This document shows, piece after piece, positions 22,001 through 34,080 of a stretch of 64,000 bases of DNA. The notes below the pieces were generated by a model. The model saw only the letters and a program-made list of their open reading frames with translations. It did no database searches and had not been told where the DNA came from. The stretch's first letter is position 1, and each line of letters starts with the position of its first letter. The position numbers and the translations under genes were made by a program. Origin of the DNA: Nephromyces sp. MM_2019 (Eukaryota > Apicomplexa > Aconoidasida > Nephromycida); NCBI GenBank assembly GCA_015657535.1, contig JADHZB010001616.1, positions 1 to 64,000 of the forward strand, read 5' to 3'.

Positions 22001-25000
22001 ACGACTCCAGCAGGCGCCGGTACACAGGTTTGAAAACTCTAAACTATAGCGAATGAAGTTAAAATATTAATAACGACTAGTTCCACCTGAACTCTTTGAA
22101 AGGTATAATAATACTTCCCAATGAATGGGAAGACGCAATGAAGCGTGCACAAGCAGTAGAGTTTTGAGTCCTGTATAGTGGAGGTTTTGAAGGCAGATAG
22201 ATAAATGGTTAAAGCGAGGGTCCAGGCACAGATGAGAGATGTGTATATAGGACGGCACAGATTTTGTAGCATATTTGAAAAACTTCTGAAAGTTCCATTA
22301 GTGAAACTGCTTATTGTACTCTTTCCAATCGTTTCCGACAATGATAGACCTTTATTGGCTGAAATAATTGTATTTAGTTAAAATAGGGATAGTGCGAAAA
22401 TTCTTTACGCAATCTAGAGCCATATTAAATATTATTTGTACAGTTCACACCGCTTTTTATCTTTTCCGTCGTGTATAAGCAATGAAAAATAAACTCAGGT
22501 ATAATAAATATTTATTATTGGCGAGAGATGCGCAAAAATGGCTGAAAATCCTGCAGCTTCACTCAAAAATAGTATAACTCTAATTGCTGTAAGCACACTA
22601 GTAAACTAGTTTTTTATCACTTAAGGCACTGCATTTTACTCGAATTTCCAAAGCTTTTACACTCTTAAAAGTTTTGTTTCTTAAAGAACGATATCACAGG
22701 CAAATTTTCCCTTCAATCATACACAAATCAGCGCCAAAATATTTCATTACATAAAAGTACCTTATATACAAAATTGTGCAATTTACCTATATTTTCTACG
22801 TGAAGATGCTTTCTACACATTTTTCAAATTTCATGCGAATGTAAGTCACGCAAGAATACAGGCGAGGGATATTTAATCTTAAAGCAACTTTCAAATTCAT
22901 GAAAAAGCAAGTGGCAGGGAAGATAACGGAAAGCTAGCCCTACGAAGTCGACGTACACTTTGGTGCAGTTACAAGCTCCTGTGTCCAATAAAACTTAAGG
23001 AAACCAAAATATATATACACACACGGTATGCAGAAAGGAGGTGGCATAAGCAAAAGGTTTGAACTCATTCGCTGCTTAAGCAATTAAAAAATTATATACT
23101 GTTTTATTTTTGAGTATAAACAAATACAAATTAGATAGAAATTATATGGCATATATAATTATCAAGCTATAATCTTGCTACCCAATTTTTTGGAGAGATC
23201 CAAGCAAACTATTGCTCAATCTCAAAAGAGTATGGCACAAAATGGAGTCCTCAAATTCAAGGAATGCTTAAGCAGAACGCATAATTTTGCTCTTATGCTG
23301 CTTTTTTCTACATAAGGGCGTATGAATAGAGCTTTTAGTTTACCTCGCTATCTTAAAATCTGAAACCCTGCAGTTAGCTGCGTAGCTGACAGCTAAGCCC
23401 CAATATCCACCTATCTACCGAAGGTACACACTTTAAAACACTTCTGGAATCCTTGGTAGGTTAACACTAGATGAGGTATCATCATAGGCTAGCATATGTG
23501 CTATACCTTAAAATTTCCTTATAAACAAAATTTGCTAGATACATCACATTCATTGCGTGCGACGAATATGAATATTGGCCTGAACATACGCCTAAAAAGT
23601 ATTCACTTACTTTAAATAGCTACGCCATTTACCAGCAACCCGAAACTGCTGTATATTTAAAACAGCAGATAAATTTTGAGCCGTCTTGCTCATTTGCAGC
23701 CGACCAATGATAAACTCTTCGCTATTGCAGCCGCCATGAAGCAAATACACGTTCACTCACCTTACTATAGATGCAAGCGAAATTTGAAGCTTTAATTTCC
23801 ATATAGAAATTTCCCAGTAAGACACAACAAGTACAACATCTTCTTCGAAAGGAGAAAGGAGTACGGCCACCAAAGAATTTCTCATTTTATCCTCCTAGAA
23901 AAACAGTTTCACGGTTGAAGATATACTCAAAAGCGTAAATTTTTCCTGAAAACCATTTAGACACATATCATTCTTGCGACTATATCATTTGAATGTTTTG
24001 TGATATCACAGGAAATCGTCTTTGAAATATTCGAAACCAAAAAAATTTACTCATGGGTAATTATACTATGCTTCATTTAAGGTAATCAACTCACGGTGAT
24101 TCATGTATGCCTTGGTACATAATCAGCTCGATGATGGCACACACCTGTTTTAGCACGATTTGAGCTGACACATTGTCGCCTTTCGAAGTACACTTGCACT
24201 TGATCAAGGCACCTTCATCCTAAAGTTTTAGCAAGAGTTGAGACGTAGTTAATGGCACAAAATTAAGTAAACGAGCAAGCTATGCAGTAAAAACCATCGT
24301 ATAACGTGAAGTCACATATAAGCTTACTTTACAAAATATAAATAACCCGAGAGTAGAACACAAATTGCAGTAAGTAGAAAATATGTCTTTCCATAACGCA
24401 GTAGCATAGGAGGAGAGAAAGAAATATTCTCATGCTTCACATCTCGGTAAATTTTCATCCCAAAAATAAACTTGAGGCTACAAAAATCTTATCAAAAAAT
24501 GGATACAGTGGATTAAAACAAAGGAGCATAACATAAAGCCTCTTCGCGATGCAGCTTGCTTAAAATCCCAAACGCTTTCCCTAAAAAATAGTACTTTTAC
24601 CAGGGCAGTCAGAAATTAAAAACCATGAAATGTAAGGCAACAGAAACTACTTTTAGTCAGGATTCTACATATTACTTGATCGTATTGTAGCACACACACA
24701 TATATTGAACTGCTATTTTGATGTCCCACAAACCTAAAAAACTATAGCGTAGCCAACATTAGGAAAGCAAGTGACTCCTTCATGCAGTCAGACGCACAAA
24801 TTGCGAGCGATGGTTAAGCTTATACAATACTGTGACATACCGTGCAAATAAGCATTTCAGGGTCATCGTCATCAGTTGATGAGAAAAAGCGTAAAACCTT
24901 TATAGCTGAAATGGCTGCCAAAAGAAATTAAACACTTAATTTTTTACCGATGTATCTTTCGCCTGCAAGGTAGGCATATGGTTGAGTTGCATGCGTTTTT

Positions 25001-28000
25001 CAGTATTATTTTTGCTAGGCGTACACACTTATGGTTCGCTCATGACATGGTTCAATGCACGAGCATCCTCGCTGAATATGACATGCATATACTTCCGCTA
25101 TAAGAGGCAAGTTTTAATTCTTGTAAACTTTGCGCTTAACTTCTCCTTAATGATTCTACTGCACCTAGGCACATCTTAAATTTAAACCTGTAAATTTCTC
25201 TCGCCAGAAATATATGTTTCGTGGTTACCCGTCTGGAATTTTCTACTCCCTAACTTGCCTGCGTATTGCTGGCTGCCTTCAGTAATCTTAGGGGGCAACC
25301 CCCATTCTTCAGGTACCAGGCTAGCCCCTGGTAGAGCTAGCATTACCGCGGGTAGATTGAGCTGATAGACTATTTCAACTATTGGGACACATCCTTCAGC
25401 GTTGCTTCTAGAAACAGTCCCGCTGTCTGAGTGTGATGCAAAATTTTGGGTCTGCTTTTTACTGACAGAACATATGATGATCTTACTGGATTCAAAGCAG
25501 CAAAGCAGAAGTCCAAGCTTGGCATTGCAGCCTTCATTTTGAAATAAAGCTTCAATGCTCTCGTTGCTAGATTTTTTTGTTGAGCTATCATTCCCTGTTA
25601 TAAAGTTTCTCACCAAGATTTCCTCCTCAGTATATGGAATAATTTTAGGGACCCACAGCAAATCTACCACTGGTTCCTTGTCTTTGGTAGTACCATGTAG
25701 ATTCAAGCAAGTTTTGTGTGAAATTATGGGGTATTCAAATGTGTCTCCTGCACAGATAATCCGGAAAAAATACTTTCACTGCTTTATATTTCAAGCTTTA
25801 AGCAGGACTGAGATGAAATATCAGCAATTCGGCAAGCTTATGGGAAAAATGTGCTCATACGCTGGTACCCTTACATTAAATCAAAAATCACATATTTCAA
25901 GCATGAAAAATTCTAGTGCTTGCTGTTTTATGATTTACGGTATGTCGCATGTACACGCCCATGCACACTCAGACAGTACTTAATTTAGTATCGGCCCATG
26001 TAAACTTCAAAGTAACCTTTAAATTAGCGTCCTCAGTAACTACTACTTATTCTCGTACCCGTTTGTAACCCGCATAATCCATTCTAGCAATTCTGTATGC
26101 CACTTGCATGTACATTATTTACAGCGGCAGTATCACTCCATCATATTCCTACTAAATAAAATTGGAAAACCCAAAAGATTCAATAAATTTCATGGCTTTA
26201 AAAAATTACACCAGATCCAATTTTACGAAAAATAAACCTTATCTTTAGACCCCATTAGGGCCGTAAGCCATATCGCATTAAAAAAAGTTCAGCAGCTTAT
26301 AAGGAAAAATTTCACGTTTCACAACCCTTGCAAAGAAACTGAAATGTCAATAAAATCACTCTCCAAACACAGGGGCTCTCCATAAGCCACATTTTTTGGC
26401 TATACGCTTGACATTGTGAAAGCAGATGCATAAATTGCTAAACAAGGAAGAGGGTCATTATACTGCAAGCTAGTATATCATAAATAGCACAATGGGTCTG
26501 AAATACTATGGGAATTCCTTGCAGAAACAATTTGACAAAATGTGAACTGACTGCGTAGCAGCTTTGAGGCTAAACAACTTCTTTTTCTCTAAACTAGGCA
26601 TGTGCAGATGCTAATTCTGAATTATTCAATGCTGAGACGATGTATTCGGCAAGAAGTTATGCGCATGTCGAAACGATGATTGGTTCACTATTAAAAGGCG
26701 CTCGCCGTCGATTCATAACTTTAATGGAAAAACCGTTAAACTGTACATATCTTACCTGATTCTAGTAAAGCAAAGTGGGATTCCCTAGAGGAACTGCTGC
26801 GTTGGTTCTTCAGATGCAAAGGAACCTCCCAGCCTATCAGCTGGAGATATAAGTGGAATTTAATAGTTCCAATGAGTGCAGAGCAACATGGGAACACTTA
26901 ACTTTCCTCGCTTATGGCGGATATGGCAGCATGTATAATCCTAACGCAGTCTTTCAATTCTGCTTATATATTCCCTTAGCATAACAAGTTTCATAAAAAA
27001 AAACAAAATTGTAATATGTACCACGCAAAATAATTATCACTGAGTCCTAGCGAGAATCTTATCGCGTCCCAAAATTCTGCCTGTTTCACAATTTTGCAAG
27101 CATGATCATCACCACTAAACGATAGAGACCTGCATTTCTTTATGAAAAAGATATCTTGCATTTCAAAGTATCAAGGTTGCTAAGAAAACAAACTAAAAAA
27201 AGCCCTCTTAAACCTGTTGCAAAATTTACTTCACCCATTGACCTAGTATTACAAGATGCGATAGATTGCCTATGGAATCCTGCAGTGTAAGCATGGTATC
27301 ACAGCCCTACCTTAAATCCGCGAAATGATAACAACAAAAAGATGCTAGCTATACCACTTCCACGAAAATTTAACAACTTAATTCTTAGCTTATCCATAAA
27401 AGTAGTGTCAAACTTGCAGCTTCTAGTCACGCAGTATCGAAAATATCACATGTGAAACTACATTATGAGAAAGCCCGAAGCGCCAGAATTTTAAACTTCA
27501 TTGCGTGCACTCTACAAAAATTAATATGAGCAAGAAATGCGTAATACCAGCCATTCGTCACTAGCTGCGGGAATCAACTCCCAAATGGCAAAACATGTAG
27601 GCTTGTTCTCGCTCTTTTTCCTCACAGTATGAAATATGGAAAGTTGGTATAAATTCGTACCAGTCCATCCGAGGACCCCGCGAATAGCATTCCAGCTGCA
27701 AAAGAGGCGAACTTGAAGGTCTTGATAGCCTAAAACGGTGGTAGAAAGCATCGTGTATCCATGAAGAAGGTGCCATAAATTTAAAGGATACTATGCATCT
27801 ACTTCAAGATGAAGGCCCATAAAGACGTCTTTAAGAAAGCTTCACGGGGCATAGAATTGCGGAACTATGCAGAGAACTTCACATCGAATTATTCAATACT
27901 GAGTTAAAACAATATGAATATCACGGACATCTAACCCACGTTCATTGAAACAAAGGCAGCTATAGAGCAGCAAGTAGCACATTATGAGCGATGAGTTACA

Positions 28001-31000
28001 GCATACAACTTGCTTAAACAGTTGGGACGCGGCGCTAGTTTTGCTTTCTTATAAATAAGTATCCAATTAGAAAGTTTTTGAAGTGTGAAAGTGTCTCATT
28101 GACGCTATATGAGCTAGCCTCATGGAACCTGCCAAGTATTTTAGTTATTTTCGAGGGACTAGACGATTTTTTATCGCCTACGTCCATTTCTGAGATCGCT
28201 CATTTTCTGCATAAACACTGCATTCCAACTGTAATACTTGACAGGAATATTCAGCTTACTCATGCGTCAATATTGGCATCTCAAGGTCACATGCTGGCAC
28301 ATGCCCATAATTCCCCTCATATTCATTCATTACAGTTTGGTTCACAATTGAATAATATAGAATCTTCCTGCTGCCCCCTTTATGAAGTGGAATCGATTTT
28401 TTTCGTGAGCTTCATAATCAACATTTGCCATATCAATCTGGAATTTTATTGATACTAATTCCTTTGAGCATACATAATGCATTTTGCAATGATTAGTGTC
28501 TCGCTTACACTCGGGGCCATAAAGCAACCGACTGGGGATAAGCTTTCATGGGCTGACCACAGCATTATGTAATTCGATGTGTCATTTTCCTGGAAGGATT
28601 TTTGCTGAATATCGCTACTATTGCTCTTGGTTCCAGAAACTGCAAATAACTCATTCTCCCTATAAAGCAGTTAATTATATTTAATTTGTAAGTACTGGCT
28701 CTTCAAGCAGTATCTCAGAGTTACACGAATGCGGGTATGATGTGACAACGCATACGTCACGCAAAAATTATTAGCTGTTATTCTCAGCGAATATCCCACA
28801 TATGTAAGCAACGCATAGTTGCCTTGTCAATACACTGCTGCTTTACGTCTGGGCAAGCTTGAATGCAGCTAGATAGCCGTTGATATCTTTCCATTTCAAG
28901 CGTCAAAAGCCTGTCTTGAATGGCCAATAGAATTTTCAAGTTCAAAACCTATTACACACCGCGTAGATTGTAGTCGGGCAGCTTATTTCATCTGCATCAC
29001 ACATTTATAATTCACCCGGCGATGCTTACCCTCCTATCCAGTCGAGGCAGCTTATATGGGAACCCTCACAGCGCATAACATCCGCATACTTTTCTTTTAG
29101 TTGAATTGCTCCTGTTTCTTTGCTAGTTATGGAATCTGCCTCGCTTTTGTACTGAATATGAAGCACTTCGCCGGAAAAGCAATCAAACGCTTCATTCTCA
29201 AGTAGGGCTTCTTCGAGCCTGTTAATTCATTTTTGCCATCGGTATAACCAAGGCAGTTACATGTAAATATTGCATTAATGTGGTGAGCGTAACTAATGCC
29301 CATCAAGCAAAATTGGAGCCATGTACATTGAAGCTATTAACACGTTTTTTGCTTGAACCATGTGGGGAGCTTCTATGCAATAATACTTGCATACCATGAA
29401 AACATCCATGTAACCTCACAATGTAACCTCACAACAAAACACTTCCAAGTCCGCACCTCAATTATGCGGAACGTTTTCGATAGAAAATGCGATAATATAA
29501 CTGCACCTCATGAGGAATTAAAAAACATTTCTTTCAATCCTGTTTGACATACTAAGTATACTCCAACTTAAAGATTTTTTTTACTGTAGAAACACAGAGA
29601 CTCCTCTTTTTAATGTTAAGCTAGAGCAGTTTTGCTTCACTTGCTCTTTCCCCTAGAATTTAATTAATTCAGCAGGTATCATGTAAAATTGAGGAATCAA
29701 TATTCACGGTAAGCATTATATGACAGCTGTTTTTCATAGCAGAAAAAAAGGGTTCATGAGAAAATCTCTGTTCCAGCAAAAGCCTGCACGCTACAGGCAT
29801 TGCTTGCCTTTAAAAAATAATGCCGTCTGTTGCGTATTTTATGAATTAAAATATCTCCATGCGCTTATGCAATACATTGAATTGGTAAAAAAGTATAGAC
29901 TTGGTAATTCATACTTGTTGGGGGCTTGTCGTATCTCCACTTATGCAGTGCTCTGTATCTTCCCAAGTCCCTTGCCGAAATATTTGCTTCAATGAGGCTA
30001 AGAGTTACCCTACTTGCTATTAATTCTATCAACCTTGATTTTTAAGCTTTCCTAAACTATGTACCCTATATGGGCTTATATCAATCTACCGTGCTTCGTT
30101 CAACAAATGGTTCCCTAATTTCCAGGAATTTTTTCTCACATGTAAAGTACCGCGCCGAGCATTTCTTGAATGGCTTCAATACCTGCTGAAGTCAGATTAG
30201 ACCAGCCGTCTCCCTGTGGTTAGTGTACATGGAGTATTTATTTTCACACATATTCTAAAAAAAAGTGTAGCACTGCAGCACTATGAAGCAAGGATAGTGA
30301 ATACGATGTATGGATAGAGCATAGAGCGCATAGACAGTATACCCCAACCCAAAAAAATGCTTCTGTATCGGGTTATGATGCTAATAATATCTTAGATGCA
30401 ATGCCCATTGAAGGCTCTTGTTTGATTTTTCGAAGGCAAGTTGCCATGAAGCCTCCAAAACTGCTGACGATTATACTATATTGGCATGCTGCCATCACAC
30501 TATACATGGGCCCAACTTCGCTCCTAAGTTTGAATAAGTTTGCTTTAAAGAACGGGGGTGGCACCTACTACAAATAAACATTACCTTGACCGTTAAAGAT
30601 ATATTAAGTGTTCTGAATAATTCCTAAGCCTGTCAAGCGTCCACAAGCGTACTCTTCCAAATTCATGAGCAAGTAAGAATACACTATAATAGCTACAAAA
30701 TAAATATTTTCTTAGGACTAAGCCTTATAAGTTTCCATAAGTCAGCTCAATGTAGGAAGTATTTATTTGAGCTAAATAGTGTAGACCCACCCATAGTAGA
30801 CTAGCCTCGGCTGAGATATCAGTCTGGCAAACTGATGAAGCCGTTTGCTTTTTATCAACCTGGCATTCTGCGCAGCTATTAAGTGCAACAGTTTGGATCC
30901 CAATGTCATAAGGCTCACCCATACTGTAGAAACGAACAAGGTGTCCGAAAAAAGTGAATATGAAAGACTGAGAAAGGCAGTTTGACTTATATTTAAACCC

Positions 31001-33094
31001 AATGCCTATTCCTGCCAGCGCTTAACATTGGATGCGTATAATGCATTCAACAAACTACTAAGAAAAGCTTTATCATCATGCTTTCGCAAGATCTTCAAGC
31101 GAGAGGTAGTTGCCTGACAAACTGGCTTTCAACTCATTCTATGCTCATTCCTGCCGCTACCTATAACTCAGGCGGCAAGCAAAAACCCTTACGTTTTCGC
31201 ATTCATGCATTCGGGAGCGAAGTAATCACTACAAAAAAAGACGCCAAAAAACAGCGATTCAAATTTGGAGCAGTGTATATACCTTGTTAGCCTGAAGGGC
31301 TTCTTAATAATATTAACAGGGCTCTCCGCTGTATTTCGGGATACACAAAAAAAAACTGCTTTTCTGCATTAAAAAAAATTGATAACTTCACGCTAATCTA
31401 ATGCAAATGGCAACTTAACACATGCTGTGCAGCAGCTTTTAGAAAGCCATTGGGAGGGCATAAAGTGCATCCACAAAACTGGTAGTAAGACTTTAGAAAT
31501 ATATTTTCGCTTTTTGTATATCCGCTGTGTTCGACTTCTTTGAGGCACGCGAACATTTTGCGGGAGCAATACCGGCTATTTTTGATGTCAGTATCCTTTT
31601 ACTTAGAGTACAAATAAAGCTGTGCTGGCAGATCTAATAAACTCAGATTTTCCGACATACTGACAGTAAAACAACGAAGAGAAAGCGTGCAAGAAATGCA
31701 TAAGTCGGTGGTGTTACATGGTTTAATTGATTGGTGAGACGCCGATTATACCCCTCAGTAGCTCGTGTTTGTGCATCCAAAAAATATCTCCAATGCAAGG
31801 CACATAGAAATCTTTCTGCTACAGATACATTTTTGTAGCAGGCTAAACTGACCTAGTAACAGCATGATATTTACTTCCCTTGCGCTATACATCAAAAGAC
31901 ACGGGATCACAAATGGGCCTAGAACGCAACCTTCCGCGGGCTGCGCACGTCAGCATACATGTCTGAACTTCACTATGCGGACAAATACTAACCAGGACCA
32001 ATTTCTTTGATTGAAGTTAGAAATAAGATGAAGCTGTATGTTCATGGTGTCGAACAGCTGCACAAGCACCTGGGAGTCGAATCGATCATTAATAACATTA
32101 AGCTTGACCGCATACGGATGCTGAGGCATACTGCACAGATTATATTCCTTATGTGGTCCGTTGTTTTAATATGCAGAAGCGAAGCCTAAACCAGTACCAT
32201 ACGCAAACGGCAGTAAAATAAACGTCCAAGAAAGTTTCTCCATGCCATTTGCAGGCAGGGGGGGAATGTAGGACAGAGTAACTGTTGCAGTTTTATCATT
32301 AAACACGAAGTATAATAGGATGAAGCTGTTAGTACTAACGGTCCCTATAGCGAAAGTTCCAACTCTGCACCTTCTGCTTCCTAGTCACCTTGGCTTATCG
32401 CACCGCAACAAATTGAGATGGAGTTATTTGTACCGGATTAACTTTACGCATCTCCTGTGAACTCAAGGAACTGCGATGCAAGTGAGGCTTAAGATGCTCT
32501 TTGTAGAGTAGTAGATTTTCAAGCTGCGAGGTCCCTGCGAACTAAAGTCAACGCTTCCAACTATAAAGCCTAGAATCCCCCATAAGGCTACATTCGACTA
32601 CAAAGGATTCACAAAAAAATCATGCAGTAGCCAATACATTGTCATAAGAAGCTTTTCGAGTACTCACATGACATGCACTGTGCCGCTGCGGTAAGATTTT
32701 ACTTGCAGCTGTCAACTATGACTTTTCTACGTGCCTCAGGCTACCGGCAATTCTTTATATGACTTCCCTTCCAGATTATAAGGTATGCACAACGGCAGGA
32801 CGCTAGCTAATAGATCTTTTTAAATGTGGTATTAATTTTGCGCAAAGAACTCCTCAATACACAAAGGCACAATACCAGAACGTAAAAAACTTAGCCTCAG
32901 TTGCCATATACAGTTAGAATGTTACGGCTTAATGTCACAATGAACTCTTTAAGATATCACACATACACATGACAGCAGCCACCTGCCGCATTATCATAGC
33001 ATATGCGGTAGTCCTTAACCTTTTCAGCAATACTAATTGGGAACACACCTTGCCGCGTACTGGCAGCACATTGTGAATCTCCTCGTAACAGCAT
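19027..33094 (-). CDS. DNAI3: Axonemal inner-arm (I1/f) dynein intermediate chain, DNAI3/WDR63/IC140-like
   Basis: This WD-repeat subunit of the two-headed inner-arm dynein works in flagellar axonemes. Twenty exons on the minus strand join with fully consistent phases. In transcript order they are 33049-33094, 31993-32130, 31193-31228, 30791-30923, 30140-30213, 29030-29218, 28847-28910, 28509-28589, 27661-27729, 26756-26840, 25229-25747, 24841-24905, 24095-24219, 23761-23880, 22787-22812, 21810-21990, 20879-21032, 20228-20323, 19806-19898 and 19027-19104. They give ~790 residues; human DNAI3 has 891. Matches to remembered family landmarks include YDIGIQT (N-terminal light-chain region), LEEALLENEAF, GSHISCLDW, SNYIMLWSAHE, GMLFAGSSDGLLIGWEV, PVVDLLWVP, MLICTDEGALIKCK, LLSPFEEDVVLVVSYWEISI, AFYIGRRNGSVELWNLL and ILIAADTRASVFVF. 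A charged helical tail follows. The start codon and extreme C-terminus are not found, and an exon may be missing between 31228 and 31993. Confidence 0.78.
28078..28452 (+). other. 124-codon open frame antisense within a dynein intron
   Basis: Within the intron between minus-strand exons 28509-28589 and 27661-27729, the plus strand is open for 124 codons (no ATG is needed for openness; the first start-like codon is TTG at 28078). The translation has a hydrophobic and acidic middle (SILVIFEGLDDFLSP) and a His-rich part. No family was recognised. A chance frame is the simplest reading. Confidence 0.2.
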
Positions 33095-34080
33095 CTGCGG
33101 GGGTAAAATAGGTTAGAAAGACTTATGCGTACTCTGGTATACATAGCAGTAAAAGTAACTTACGGTTGCTTTTATCTACATTGCGCATTCCTTGCACCAA
33201 CAGAGTTAGTCTCGCCCTTAGCGGCACTAATGCTCTGATGCATGTCAAACTCTTAAGTTTAGTAGTCCATACCAATAAATCACAAACGTCATTTTACTAC
33301 CATATCAATATCCATAGCTGCAGTAATACTTGTGCAGCTATACTGATGCATATATTTTAAAATAAACCACACAAGAATTACACAAATGAACAAAATAGAT
33401 AGGAAAATTCAGGCACCTGAGAAACTTCGCGAGCTCAAGTCATCTTATACTTTAGACAATTTCCAAGCTGTTGAAGACAACGTGATAATCTAGGAGCAAC
33501 TAAGTGCAAAGACATTCCCAAACATGTATCCCGGTATCATATAGAGCACAAAATATCCCACCCGCAAATAAATCGGCTAGGTATAGCTAAGCAAAAGAAA
33601 ATAATTTAAGAGTTATAAAGTCTCATGAGCAGGTAGACCAGTAAAGCATATGCAGGCAATCGTAGGCTTCTCAAAAACTTGGTAACCATGAATTGAAGGT
33701 GCCACAGACGAGGTAGCTGTCATTGATTATAGCTTACTGATATGAGCGGCTGTGAAATTTACAAGTATGCACGCAACAGCATTACGAACGCAAATACTTT
33801 CACCATGCGAACAATCTAAGTTCGATATATCAAAAAACACTTCAAGTAATATCAAAGAAGTATCAAATAGGGGCATTATTCCAGTACAGCAGTCCTACGC
33901 TATGAAATGCGAACTCAGCTAATTAACCGTGAAAAATAGAATCACACCATCTCCACCTCACGCCATTAAATTACACAAATTCTCAAAGCTATCCTTTATG
34001 CTCATCAGACAAGCACATCACAGAACACTCGGAAATTGCACAACCTGCAATTTGCACAAAAAGATTGCTTTTGCTTCCAC
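33095..34080. other. Spacer between S27a and dynein genes, probably with unlocated 5' dynein exons
   Basis: The S27a stop lies at 34081 and the first recognised dynein exon ends at 33094; both genes are on the minus strand. The start codon of the dynein gene should lie here. A weak candidate is the minus-strand piece around 33440-33493, preceded by tcctag, but its phase does not fit. Nothing else was recognised. Confidence 0.4.

Noticed and set aside
27521..27776. Two overlapping 70-76 codon minus-strand frames
   Set aside because: They are partial readings in the wrong frame. The true exon 27661-27729 uses the third frame and reads GMLFAGSSDGL with matching phases on both sides.
33049..33094. 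Possible Sm/LSm exon (MLLRGDS in one frame)
   Set aside because: No other Sm motif was found nearby, while another frame of the same bases joins in phase to the dynein exon 31993-32130 and resembles the RAAVSDFHPVK region.
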